Positions 1 to 9,300 of a DNA stretch of 48,918 nt are shown piece after piece (the first letter of the stretch is position 1; each line of letters opens with the position of its first letter). Location: contig NZ_NRHC01000015.1 in assembly GCF_003585885.1 (NCBI RefSeq), forward strand, positions 1 through 48,918, given 5' to 3'. A model generated the notes under the pieces. It made no database searches. It was not told the DNA's origin and worked only from the letters and a program-made list of their open reading frames with translations. This stretch comes from Psittacicella hinzii. Lineage in GTDB: Bacteria > Pseudomonadota > Gammaproteobacteria > Enterobacterales > Psittacicellaceae. A program made the translations under genes and the position numbers.

Positions 1-44
1 AATTATACGGAATTACGGATTAATAAATTAGTAAACAAAATAAA

Positions 45-77
45 AACTAGGCTCTTTGCATTGCAAAGAGCCTAGTT
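45..77 (-). terminator. Rho-independent terminator of the oppA-like gene
   Basis: A 16-bp perfect inverted repeat (45-60 and 62-77, actual loop about 4-6 nt) lies about 48 bp beyond the oppA-like stop codon. Read on the minus strand it is followed by a T-rich tract, the complement of the A-rich run at 37-46, as expected of an intrinsic terminator. Confidence 0.8.
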
Positions 78-124
78 CGTATCTATCTTACAGCTTGTTT
101 GATCATTATTGGAGTTTTACTTAA

Positions 125-1753
125 CTATTTCACCCCTTTAGCTTTAGGACCATCAACGAAGTAGTAATCGTTGATATAACGTTGCTGTGCTTTAGGATTA
201 AAACCACCTAATACAGGAGATTTTAAGAATATATTCTCAATGTTAAATAAAGGACCAACTGCCATATCTTTTAATAAGATATCGTTCGCTTGAGCGTAAA
301 GTTGACGACGTGCTTGGTCATCTTTTTCTAGACTTGCTTGTGCTAGAACTTTATCATACTCAGGGTTACAATATTTCATTTCATTGATTGGTGAGTTACA
401 TGTAAAGTTGTTGAAGAAAGTTGTTACTTGATCATAGTCAGCAATCCAACCAGAGATTGTAAAATCATACTCACCATTTGCAACTCTAGAAATTACTGTA
501 CGTGATTCAACAGCTTCTTGTTTTAAATCAACTAAACCGTTACTTCCTTGTTTGAACCAACCTTGTAAAGCAACAAAGTATTTACCAGAGTTACCACCAG
601 ATGGTTGTAATAAAGTTAATACTAAAGGTTTTTCTTTAGTGTAACCTGCAGCTCTTAATAACTCTTCTGCCTCTTTGTTATTTAAAGCCTGCGATCTTGT
701 TAACCAGTCAGCTTGTTTAACTAATTCCCCATCAGTGATGTTTGGTGGAGTAATTTGCGCTGTTGGTACGTTACCACCGATGATTTGTTTAGTAAACACT
801 TCACGGTTTACTAATAAAGTTAAAGCACGACGTACACGTACGTCAGTTACTTTTTGGTTGTTAAATTTTAACCAATAAGTACCTAAACGGCTTGAAGTGT
901 AAACCTCTTCCGGACGTTCTTCTAAAACTGTTTTTCTGTACTGTACTGGGATATTACTCAACGCATATTCCCCAGTTAAGTATTTAAAGTAGTTAGTATT
1001 CGGGCTATTGATGAAGTCAAAATGTACTTTGGTAATTACTGTCTTAGCAGCATCATAGTGTTTTTCATTTTTCACAAACTCCATCACATCGTTTAAACGA
1101 TAAGTTTTTAATAAGAATGGACCTGAAGTTACAATATTATCAGGATTTGTCCAAGAATCTTTATACTTTTCAATGGTCTCTTGTGGTAATGGAGCAAGTA
1201 CTCCTAAAGAAACCATTTGCGCAAACCAAGGAGTTGGTTGACTTAATTTTACTTCTAGAGTGTAATCGTCAACTGCTTTTACCCCTAATTCACTTGAATC
1301 TAATTTACCTTCATGTACCTCTTTAGCATTAACTACGTTAGCCGTTACTAAGTAGTCACCATAAGGAGCACCCGTTTGTGGATTTGTTAAACGTTGCCAA
1401 GAGTAAACAAAGTCTTTTGCCGTTACAGGTTTACCATTTGACCAAGTTGCTTCTGGACGTAATTTAAATGTCCAAGTTAAGCCATCTTCTGATACATTCC
1501 ACTCTGAAGCAGCCCAAGGAACATATTTACCAGTTGAATCTTGACGTACTAATGTATCAAATAGCAAACGGATTACGGTAAATGAATCTTCATAAGCCGC
1601 TAAGTTCGGGTCAATTGTGTCCGGACTTGATTGTTGGTTGTAACGATACTCTTGTACGGCTGCTAATTTTGTTCCTGCTGGGATTTCTGCAGCATATGCT
1701 GGCAGAGCAGCTAGACAAGCCGCTGCTAAAGAAGCTAATGCTAATTTTTTCAT
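125..1753 (-). CDS. oppA: Periplasmic oligopeptide-binding protein, ABC transporter (OppA/SBP_bac_5 family)
   Basis: This is a 542-residue solute-binding protein, close to the usual OppA length of about 543. It begins with a clear Sec signal peptide: MKK, a hydrophobic run, then AYA-AEI with cleavage near residue 21. The mature protein shows family 5 features: an IDPNLAAYEDS-type opening, WTFKLRPEATWSNGKPVTAKDFVYSW-like core (quoted in part), TSGPFLL and YCNPEYDKVL near the C-terminus. Family knowledge says it captures peptides in the periplasm for the OppBCDF importer. No permease or ATPase gene lies in the window, so it is an isolated binding-protein gene, as is common for OppA or MppA paralogues. 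The start is supported by an AAAGG ribosome site about 8 nt upstream. Two cysteines (452 and 462) sit 10 residues apart, unlike the distant pair of E. coli OppA. MppA-like tripeptide or haem-peptide specificity cannot be excluded. Confidence 0.9.
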   Translation of the reverse strand: MKKLALASLAAACLAALPAYAAEIPAGTKLAAVQEYRYNQQSSPDTIDPNLAAYEDSFTVIRLLFDTLVRQDSTGKYVPWAASEWNVSEDGLTWTFKLRPEATWSNGKPVTAKDFVYSWQRLTNPQTGAPYGDYLVTANVVNAKEVHEGKLDSSELGVKAVDDYTLEVKLSQPTPWFAQMVSLGVLAPLPQETIEKYKDSWTNPDNIVTSGPFLLKTYRLNDVMEFVKNEKHYDAAKTVITKVHFDFINSPNTNYFKYLTGEYALSNIPVQYRKTVLEERPEEVYTSSRLGTYWLKFNNQKVTDVRVRRALTLLVNREVFTKQIIGGNVPTAQITPPNITDGELVKQADWLTRSQALNNKEAEELLRAAGYTKEKPLVLTLLQPSGGNSGKYFVALQGWFKQGSNGLVDLKQEAVESRTVISRVANGEYDFTISGWIADYDQVTTFFNNFTCNSPINEMKYCNPEYDKVLAQASLEKDDQARRQLYAQANDILLKDMAVGPLFNIENIFLKSPVLGGFNPKAQQRYINDYYFVDGPKAKGVK

Positions 1754-2453
1754 ATAGTAACCTTTAAATTATTTAATCAAAATCATTTAATGAGTTATTG
1801 CTTTAGAGCTAATTAACCTTAAATTAAGCTTTTTACCTTCTCCGTTCTTTTGAAGACATTGAAAGGTAAATTTAAATGTAAATTTAAATTAATCAAGTTA
1901 ATTTAATTGAAATTACAAAGGTAAATTCAACTTCCTTTTACAGATAAAAAAATCCGAAACTCTCGTAAAAAAGCACAGGTTGATCAGCTAAAACAACACC
2001 TACAAAACCTAATAATTATTTATTAATTAAGTAGATTTAATTTTAGTTTACCATAAGTTAAATACAAATTTAAATAGCAAAATGTAATTAATCGCAATTT
2101 TTTCAAAAATTAGCGGAACAGTCTACTTTTTATAAATCTCCATAAAAAACAAGCTTCTAGTAATTTATGAAAAAATTTTTGACCACATGAAAAGCCCCGT
2201 AAGAAGATCTTACGGGGCTTTTTCTTGATAAATATATCAAGTTTTTCTACAAATTACGGTATATTTGTTAACGAGACAAACCAACATTCCCTACTTTATT
2301 TGAAGTAAGTTTTTAGCCTAGTTAACTTTTATTTCGCCTAAAATTTGTTTGTACTGTTTGACTAATTTAGCTTAACTAGTTAGACCAGTCTGACTAATCA
2401 ACTTAGTTTACCTAAATATTAGTTAAAACCTAACAACTAATTTTACCTAGCAA
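1754..2453. other. 700-bp intergenic region between oppA-like gene and hflC
   Basis: No open reading frame of note was seen. The oppA-proximal part (1860-1930) is very AT-rich, with two TAAATTTA palindromes 12 bp apart (1867-1874, 1879-1886). The sequence AAAGGTAAATT occurs twice about 54 bp apart. A terminator hairpin sits at 2190-2222. The hflC-proximal part (2340-2455) is rich in CTAA/TTAG words that also occur in other intergenic regions of this window. No confident promoter could be placed for the oppA-like gene. Confidence 0.5.
2190..2222 (-). terminator. Strong hairpin terminator, probably ending hflK-hflC
   Basis: A 15-bp perfect inverted repeat rich in G and C (arms 2190-2204 and 2208-2222) is the most stable hairpin in this intergenic region. 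T tracts follow it in both orientations, four on the minus strand and five on the plus strand. It lies about 230 bp beyond the hflC stop. It may act in both directions; assignment to hflC rests on position only. Confidence 0.6.
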
Positions 2454-3494
2454 TTAGTTATTTGCTGGAGTTGTAGCAGGTGCAGGTGTTGCAGGCGCTG
2501 CTGGAGTTGTTGGCGTTACTGGTTCAACCGGAGTTGAAGGTAAAGCAGAAGGTGGTACAGTTACGTTTAGATTAGGGCGAGTATTAGTGTTCGCAATTGA
2601 GTTATTAAATAAGTATTGGAAGAAACTATCTTTTTCAGGGTTAATTAATAACACGCTATTGTTATTAGCTAAAGAAGTTTTGTAAGCTTCCATGTTTTGT
2701 AAGAAGTTAAATAACTCTAAGTTTTGACCATAAGTTGCATTGTAAATTTCGTTTGCTTGCGCATCAGCTTGAGCACGAATTTTTGCAGCTTCTAAGTTAG
2801 CTTCAGAAAGAATTACCGTTACATTACGGTCAGTTTGCGACATAATTACTTGTGCTTGCTCTTGACCTTGTGCACGGTGTTCACCTGCTACAGCCATACG
2901 CTCAGCACGCATACGTTGATAAATTGAATCTGCAACTTCTGTTGGTAATTCAATTTTTACTACACGTACGTCAATAACTTCAATACCAAAAGTTGAAGCA
3001 CCGTCTTCACCAGCATTTAAACTTTCTTTTGCTTGTGACATTAATTCTGAACGTTGACCAGAAACTATATCAGAAATAGTTTGGCTACCTACTTCAGAAC
3101 GTAAACGGTCGTTGATTTTACGACGTAATAAGTCATTAGCACGTGAGTAGTTACCACCAGTTGTTGTATAGAAACGACCGAAGTCAGCTACTTTCCATTT
3201 AACATAAGACTCAATTAATACGTCTTTTTTCTCAACCGTTAAGAAACGATCTGTTGTGTCATCTAAAGTTTGTAAACGTGCGTCTAATCTAATTACGTTT
3301 TCAATAAATGGAGGCTTGAAGTGAATACCCGGTTTGTATACAACTACTTGTCCGTCTCCATCACGTACTACTTTATTAAAACGTAATTTAATTGCACGTG
3401 TACCTTCATTAACGATAAAAATTGAATTAGCTAGTAAGAAAACTACCGCTACAAACAGAACTGCTAAAGCAACTAGTTTATGTTCTCTTTGCAT
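2454..3494 (-). CDS. hflC: HflC, SPFH/band-7 membrane protein modulating FtsH protease
   Basis: HflC forms a large inner-membrane complex with HflK that surrounds and modulates the FtsH protease. This 346-residue protein (E. coli HflC is about 334) has one N-terminal membrane anchor at about residues 8-28. The SPFH/band-7 domain follows, with NEGTRAIKLRFNKV, VRLDARLQT and a long helical segment (ERMAVAGEHRAQGQEQAQ) that matches the family. The C-terminus is extended by a Pro/Ala/Thr-rich tail of about 40 residues. The ATG overlaps the hflK stop by one base (TAATG), and a strong GAGGAGG ribosome site lies inside the end of hflK. This implies translational coupling. The hfq-hflX genes that precede this pair in enterobacteria are absent here. 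Confidence 0.95.
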   Translation of the reverse strand: MQREHKLVALAVLFVAVVFLLANSIFIVNEGTRAIKLRFNKVVRDGDGQVVVYKPGIHFKPPFIENVIRLDARLQTLDDTTDRFLTVEKKDVLIESYVKWKVADFGRFYTTTGGNYSRANDLLRRKINDRLRSEVGSQTISDIVSGQRSELMSQAKESLNAGEDGASTFGIEVIDVRVVKIELPTEVADSIYQRMRAERMAVAGEHRAQGQEQAQVIMSQTDRNVTVILSEANLEAAKIRAQADAQANEIYNATYGQNLELFNFLQNMEAYKTSLANNNSVLLINPEKDSFFQYLFNNSIANTNTRPNLNVTVPPSALPSTPVEPVTPTTPAAPATPAPATTPANN

Positions 3495-4807
3495 TAGTTA
3501 CCTCCTCTATTTACAAAGCGACTAGGTGCTTGACGTCCACTTGTATTGTTTGTTGAACTACTTGGCGTTGCTCTGCTTGTGGTTGTTGTACTACTGTTAT
3601 TCACTGTTGAGCTAGAGCTTGAGCTAGAACTTGATGAACTAGTGCTTGCTGGTGTTGGTTCTGTAGTTTGAACTTTTGCTTTACCCATGTTTTCTAGCAG
3701 TTTATCTAGAGGTAAGAAAGTAATACCATTAGTATCTTGCATAATAACTTTTGGAGTTTCAGCATATAAACCAGCTAAAGTCTCTAAATAGTATCTTTGC
3801 TTAAATACTTGAGGATTTGCTAAAAACTGTGGTAATAAATTATTAAATGCAGCTGCATCAGCATTTGCTTGCGCTACTACTTGGGCAGCATAACCACGTG
3901 CTTGCTCAACAATACGTTGTGCTTGACCACGAGCAATTGGCTCACGTGAACGTTGGTACGCTTCAGCTTCACGAATAAAACGTTGTTCGTCTTCTTGTGC
4001 TTTAATTGCATCATCAAATGCTTCTTTTACTTCTTCAGGTGGGCGAGCTGACTGGAAGTTTACGTCAACAATCCCAATCCCTACGTTGTAAGAATCTAAA
4101 GTTTTTAATAACATTTGACGAGTGCTTTCACGCACTTCTGAACGACCTGTGGTAATTACGCTATCCATGTCCATATGACCAACAACATAACGTAAAGAAG
4201 CTTCAGTTGCTTCTTGTAAAGTTGTTACTGGCTCATCTACATTGTAAAGATAGCTTACAGGGTTATCGATACGATACTGTACTGTTAAAGTTACGTTTAC
4301 TACGTTTTCATCACGAGTTAACATAGTACCGTCAATACGTAATTCACTTACGCGTTGTACGTTTACTAAACTAACTTTATCAATTACAGGTACTTTCCAG
4401 TTTAAACCTGGCATAGTTGTTTCTTTATAAGCTCCAAAGCGCTTAATTACGCCTCGCTCAGATTCGTTTACAGTGTAAAAACCACTTACAACAAAACCTA
4501 TTAAAGCTAGAGCTACACCTCCTAAAGAGATGTTTTTGACATTCTTACCAAAGCTAAATCCAGAGAATTTCGGCATGTTAAATGATCTTCTTTCTTTTTG
4601 TTGTGAACTTTCGTTGCTACGATCATCACGATCATTGCGATCATCACGATTTGTTTGATTAAAAGTTCGTTTACTTCCTTGAGTTTCTTTTTCTTTGTCT
4701 TGCTCGGTCTCAGAGTTTGATCCAGTTAGATCACGAAACTTCTTTAAACGTTCCTCTAACTCACGACTAAGATCATCACCAGACTTTTTATCTTTTTCGT
4801 CACTCAT
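3494..4807 (-). CDS. hflK: HflK, SPFH/band-7 membrane protein, partner of HflC
   Basis: This 437-residue protein (E. coli HflK about 419) is the first gene of the hflK-hflC pair. A charged cytoplasmic N-terminus (residues 1-90, many Asp, Glu, Lys, Arg) precedes a single membrane helix at about 93-113. The SPFH domain follows, with NESERGVIKRFGAY and RVSELRIDGTMLTRD, both typical of HflK. The helical repeat segment is Ala/Gln/Glu-rich. The C-terminal tail contains an almost pure serine run and then Ser/Thr/Asn-rich sequence. Tail variation is common in HflK, though this run is long. Its ATG has a GAGGA ribosome site. An extended -10 promoter lies about 95 bp upstream. By family knowledge it works with HflC as a regulator of membrane-protein turnover by FtsH. 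Confidence 0.95.
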   Translation of the reverse strand: MSDEKDKKSGDDLSRELEERLKKFRDLTGSNSETEQDKEKETQGSKRTFNQTNRDDRNDRDDRSNESSQQKERRSFNMPKFSGFSFGKNVKNISLGGVALALIGFVVSGFYTVNESERGVIKRFGAYKETTMPGLNWKVPVIDKVSLVNVQRVSELRIDGTMLTRDENVVNVTLTVQYRIDNPVSYLYNVDEPVTTLQEATEASLRYVVGHMDMDSVITTGRSEVRESTRQMLLKTLDSYNVGIGIVDVNFQSARPPEEVKEAFDDAIKAQEDEQRFIREAEAYQRSREPIARGQAQRIVEQARGYAAQVVAQANADAAAFNNLLPQFLANPQVFKQRYYLETLAGLYAETPKVIMQDTNGITFLPLDKLLENMGKAKVQTTEPTPASTSSSSSSSSSSSTVNNSSTTTTSRATPSSSTNNTSGRQAPSRFVNRGGN

Positions 4808-4903
4808 GAATAATCCTCGTAAAATAATTTGAGAAAAATGTCAGTTAGAACACCTAATTGTTAATTTTTTCTCAAAGTGCACTAATTAACTTCTTTTTAT
4901 TTA

Positions 4904-4934
4904 ATTATAACAAGAATAACTTATCTTTTGTCAG
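4904..4934 (-). promoter_or_regulatory. Candidate extended -10 promoter of hflK-hflC
   Basis: On the minus strand the sequence reads CTGACA (complement of 4929-4934), a 19-bp spacer, then TGTTATAAT (complement of 4904-4912). This is a perfect -10 with the TGn extension that compensates for the long spacer. It points into hflK, whose start is at 4807. Its -35 overlaps that of the divergent lysR promoter. Confidence 0.55.
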
Positions 4935-4957
4935 AAATCTCCGCCTTTAGCTATAAT
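4928..4957 (+). promoter_or_regulatory. Sigma70-type promoter of the lysR-family gene
   Basis: TTGTCA (4928-4933), an 18-bp spacer and a perfect TATAAT (4952-4957) precede the regulator gene by about 65 bp. The -35 hexamer lies over the -35 of the oppositely oriented hflK promoter. Confidence 0.65.
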
Positions 4958-5021
4958 AGATAAGGAAGAAAATTAAAAATTTAATCTTATTTATTTCACA
5001 TAATTTCACAGGAGATTTCAG

Positions 5022-5930
5022 GTGGATCGTCTTAAAGCCATGGAAATTTTTCTCGATGTTGCTGACTTAAGTAGCTTTAGTGAAGCCGCTGAACGCCACA
5101 ATATTTCCACTGCCAAAGTATCTCGTTATATTAGTTTTCTTGAAGACTGGACTGGAGCGCGTTTATTTAACCGTACTACTCGTAAAGTTACTCTAACTTA
5201 CGCGGGAGAAATGTCAATTCCAAAATTCCAAAAGATTTTAAATCACATTGAAGATATTACCAATTACAAAGAAAGTCAACAACAAGACCTTTCTGGAGAA
5301 ATCCGCTTAACTACAAGTGTATCTTTTGGTATTGCCCAGCTTGCAAGAATTTTAGGAGAATTTACTAAAATTCACCCTAAAGTAAATATACATTTACTTA
5401 GTTCAGATGCAAGTCTTGATTTAGTAAGTCATCGTATCGATTTAGCCATTCGTTTTACTAGTCAATCCTTAGACTCGTCACTAATTGCCCGTAAACTAGG
5501 TAGTATAAGATCAGTTTTAGTAGCAAGTCCTGAATACCTTGCTGAACAGGGAGAAATAAACTCTCCTGAAGAGCTAGAAAAGTATAACTTTATTCAATAT
5601 AGCAACTTTACAGATGGAGTAATTGAACTCTTTCAGCAAGATGAAGACGAAAGAAATCAAAAACGCTCTTTCAAAGTTCGTAGCAACTTTACCTCTAATG
5701 AAGCAACTACAATCTGTTCCGCAGTTCTAGCAAATCAAGGAGTAGCTCTCTTACCTCGCTATTTAGCCGACAAATTTATTGCTGAACAACGTTTAGTAGA
5801 AATTCTTCCTGAATGGCAGTCGCAAGAATTTGCTGCCTATGTTGTTTATACTTCTCGTCGTAACATGCCGATACGCATTCGTAAATTAATCGATTTTCTT
5901 GCGGAAGAATGTACCAAATATCAATGGTAA
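5022..5930 (+). CDS. LysR-family transcriptional regulator
   Basis: This 302-residue protein has the standard LysR length. The N-terminal winged helix-turn-helix covers residues 1-60, with MEIFLDVADLSSFSEAAERH, then ISTAKVSRYISFLE and LFNRTTRKVTLTYAGE, all diagnostic. The C-terminal effector-binding domain (about 90-300) has the family pattern GEIRLTTSVSFG, HRIDLAIRF and NQGVALLPRYLAD. A GTG start is chosen because a CAGGAG ribosome site sits 8 nt before it and the HTH begins immediately after. It is most like the CrgA/AaeR-type branch with aspecific redox or aromatic effectors; the target cannot be named. LysR regulators commonly act on a divergent gene, which here is hflK. The two promoters overlap, so control of hflKC or autoregulation is plausible inference. 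Confidence 0.92.
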   Translation: MDRLKAMEIFLDVADLSSFSEAAERHNISTAKVSRYISFLEDWTGARLFNRTTRKVTLTYAGEMSIPKFQKILNHIEDITNYKESQQQDLSGEIRLTTSVSFGIAQLARILGEFTKIHPKVNIHLLSSDASLDLVSHRIDLAIRFTSQSLDSSLIARKLGSIRSVLVASPEYLAEQGEINSPEELEKYNFIQYSNFTDGVIELFQQDEDERNQKRSFKVRSNFTSNEATTICSAVLANQGVALLPRYLADKFIAEQRLVEILPEWQSQEFAAYVVYTSRRNMPIRIRKLIDFLAEECTKYQW

Positions 5931-5998
5931 GCATTTATCCACTTGCTTAAACTTGCGTAATTCCTTAGTTAAAATTGTGGCAATTTCTCTGGTTTTTA

Positions 5999-6032
5999 GA
6001 GAAAACTGTTAGTAGCCACTAACAGTTTTCTC
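5999..6032 (+). terminator. Hairpin after the lysR-family gene
   Basis: A 15-bp perfect inverted repeat (5999-6013, 6018-6032) with a 4-nt loop lies 68 bp beyond the stop codon. The descending arm holds TTTT but no long T run follows, so termination efficiency is uncertain. Confidence 0.55.
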
Positions 6033-6095
6033 ATTAATTGAGCTTTTTATCTTTACAATCAGCAAACTTAAGTACAATAAAATTATTCATAAAGA

Positions 6096-6175
6096 ATAGC
6101 TAAGTTACTCAGAACGATAACTAGGTTATTCTGCAGAAAGATAACTAAGTTATGCAGAAAAGCAACTAAGTTATC
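6096..6175. repeat. Four phased dyads (consensus ATAACTAAGTTAT) upstream of cyaA
   Basis: Four related near-palindromes are centred at about 6102, 6123, 6147 and 6168, so spacings are 21, 24 and 21 bp, near two helical turns. The best copies are perfect dyads: 6117-6129 (ATAAC-TAG-GTTAT) and 6141-6153 (ATAACT-A-AGTTAT). They lie about 160-230 bp before the cyaA start and after the lysR hairpin. An operator array on one face of the helix is the simplest reading; the protein is unknown. Confidence 0.5.
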
Positions 6176-6274
6176 CTCCCAATTAATAACCGAATGATAA
6201 AAAAATCTCCTTTTTCTTCACTAAAAAGAGTAAAATATATAGACTATCTCCATAGTCTTCTCTCCTAAATTTAG

Positions 6275-6323
6275 CAAGGACTTCCTTGTTATCCCTTTCT
6301 TCAACTTTGTTTAGCTAAGGAAG
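6275..6323 (+). promoter_or_regulatory. Possible mutually exclusive leader hairpins masking the cyaA ribosome site
   Basis: In the cyaA leader, CAAGGA (6275-6280) pairs with TCCTTG (6283-6288). The same CTTCCTT (6281-6287) is also fully complementary to the cyaA Shine-Dalgarno AAGGAAG (6317-6323). The two pairings cannot coexist, so the leader could switch between exposed and masked ribosome site. Seen as complementarity only. Confidence 0.3.
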
Positions 6324-6328
6324 TTCAT

Positions 6329-9300
6329 ATGCAAGGCCTAACTTATACTCAAGCAAAAGCAGAGCTTAAGCGTAGTAGCCAAGCCATGACCGAATTTCAT
6401 CGTCATCGCTACGATTTTACGCTTGCTTCTAAGTCACCTGCGGTTCGTGACTTCCTTACTTATATCCCTTACACTCTTCATTACAATCAATATGGCATGA
6501 AGTTTTACGTGCCACATGCTCCTGCTGGCATTAAAAACTTTATCCCTGATCTCGATTTACTCGCAAATTTTGCGGATTACGTTAACACCACTGCTAAATT
6601 CTTTCGCCAAAGCAAACAAAATAAAATCCTTGGCATCTATGTCATGGGTTCGGTAACTTCAGTAACCTTTACCGCTGATTCTGACATAGATCTTTGGGTA
6701 GTTGTTGACCCAAGTCTTAGCAATATTGAGCGTAAAAGACTTTATCGCAAATTAAACCTCATTAGCGAGTGGCTCAAAGAAGCCTACGCTATTGACGCAA
6801 GTTTTTATATTGTTGATAGTCAACATTTACTGTATAACCGCCACACTAACCAAAGGTTAGCTGAAGGTGGAATTCGTGAAAAGATCTTTTTGCTTGATGA
6901 GTTTTACCGCTCAGCAACTAAACTAGCAGGGCAGTGGGTACTATGGTACTTTCTTCCAGAAATCGAGGGTTTAACTTACGAAGAAGTAAAACAAATCTAT
7001 CTCGATTATCAACTAATTAACCCTGAAGATTGGATAGACTTTGGTGGAGTTGAAGTTACTAACTTAAGTCGCCAAGCATTCTATGCGACCTCTCTCTGGT
7101 TAATCTATAAAAGCTTACAAAACCCGTTTAAGTCCTTTATCAAGATTTGCTTACTTGAAGCTTACTTTAGTGAGTACCCAAATACTGAACTAGTATCAGT
7201 TACTATGAAAAAACAGATACTTAGTATGAGTAACTCAAGTTATAGATCAACGATTAAATATGATGAAAATCTGTATGATATTGCTGGTTTAAACTATAGC
7301 GACTACTCTCGTATCTGGCACCAAATCTATCATAGTGACGGCAGTAGCGGGGGGATCATTCCAATTGTCTCCCGTCTCTACTTTGATCCTTACGAACTCG
7401 TGGTTGATAAGGTAATGCAATACTTAGTAGGACAAGGTGATACTGAACGCGCTTACTTAGTGTTTACCAGTTTCTTACTCAAAGTAAACAAACACTTTAC
7501 CCCAAGTCTAAATCGCATTATGCACAGCTTAAAGCTCAATGAAGCGCAAGCTGTTGAATACTTACTTATGCACTTAGACGTGGCTGATAGCTTTATCAAT
7601 GTTCCGCCTGACTTGCGCGTTATGACCATTCGTCTGCGTAGCAAGTATGCTAAATACATCAGTATAGTTGACGTTAAACTAGCTTTACGCTTTACTTTCT
7701 GGCGTATTGGTGATCTAGTTAAATTCAGTGATAACTATAAACATGCTTTAGTAAGAACTTACTTGCAACTATACAGTTGCATGATGCAAGTGGTTGAAGA
7801 AGACAAAAGCATGCAAATTAGCTTTGCTGATCACCAAGAGTTAGCAGAGATCGAACGTACGGTTTCTTCTCTCTTTATTAACCATCGTAACCAAATCAAA
7901 ATTTACAATATCTTCCCAGAGTTAAATCTCGAAGAGCAATATTTGTACTTTGGTTACTTTGAACAAAAAAATCAAGAGACAAGTGACTTTAATGTTTTTG
8001 TGCCAAGCGAGAACTCTCCCGTTAACAACGAAGAAAGTTACTTAAATGCACAAGCAAAAACATCTTCTACAGAAGAAGATACCCGACAAGAGATAATAAA
8101 AGACAAGAAAACCTCGCGTAGCCTCGCCCAAGCAGAGCAAGCGCAGCTAGAATTAGCGCAAGCAACTGAATTAAACCAATTTGAGCAAGCTGAACTAGGA
8201 CAAAAACTCGGACAAACAAAAACAGGTTTAAAACAACTAGCTCGAGAGGAACAAAATCCTCTAGCTAACCAAGTAGCAACCTCTAGGGTAAACAGCGCCA
8301 AAAGTGTAAAAGAAGAAAACCTTGCTTGGTATGTAGTTAATATCAATAAAAGTAACCCTAACTTAAATCCAGAACATAAACACATTGAAGTAAAATACGA
8401 CTTTATTAGTCTGGTATGTTGGTGTTACTTTAACGGCTTAATAACTAACAAAACCCAATTACAATTAAAACAAAATCCTTACTACAGCCAAGATTTTCTT
8501 CTTAACCTCCTCAAAGGTTTACGTAAACGTAAAGATTACTTACGTCTTTTAACTAAGAGCGTATCTGACTATATCTTTATTCAACCTGTAGAAAACGAGG
8601 AAAAAGAACCACTTGCTGAACAGTTAAGCAGTGTGAGTTGGCAAAACTACATGGAGCCGGTAGAAAAGATTTTCTTAACCTACGCAACAATTTTAGCTAA
8701 GTATGCTCCAAATGAACTCAAAACTCCACCGCTTGATATAAAGCGCAATCAGAAAAAACTAGGCTCAGACTTAAACCAATCATTAAGTCGTACTAAAGTC
8801 GAAGAAATCGATAAGTTTAACCAAGCTGCTAACTTTAATAGCAAAGAGAAAATTTATTTTACAGCAGGTTATCAAACCCACTTAGTTTGTACTCCAGAAA
8901 GTAGTTTGCAAGAGGCAAATACGCCAGCGCAAAATCGTCAAGTCCAAGGGGAGCAAACTCAAGATTCACAAAGTAGCAGTTATCGAACCTCTGGTAATAA
9001 AAGCAACGCTAATCTAACTTCTGGTAATCTAACAAATAGTAAGCCAACCCACGGTAATAATAAAGAAATTCAAGAGTTAGCACCAAAACTACATAGCGAG
9101 CGCCAAGGAAACAAAGGGCAAAATACCAAACTAAGCCAAGAGCTTAAACAAAAAGTAAGTCGCCCAACGCGTAAACTGCTTGATCGTATAAATCACGCTT
9201 TATCTCCGAAAACTTTAGGTACTAGCTTTAATAGCAAAGTAAGTAACCAAGTAACGACTGCTTATGAAGTTAAAGGAAGTAAACCGCAATTCCAATACAT

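Noticed and set aside
1700..1753. Lipoprotein signal (Cys13) in the oppA-like protein
   Set aside because: The residues before it are AAA without a Leu/Val/Ile at -3, and the hydrophobic core continues past it to a standard AYA-A cleavage site.
6096..6175. CRISPR-like reading of the short repeats at 6096-6175 and 37712-37796
   Set aside because: Units are only 13-17 bp, adjacent or separated by under 12 bp, and have no unique spacers or cas genes.
8038..8385. 115-codon antisense frame inside cyaA
   Set aside because: It opposes the Gln/Ala-rich linker, whose codons give Cys/Leu/Ser-rich antisense translations without stops. Composition is implausible for a protein.
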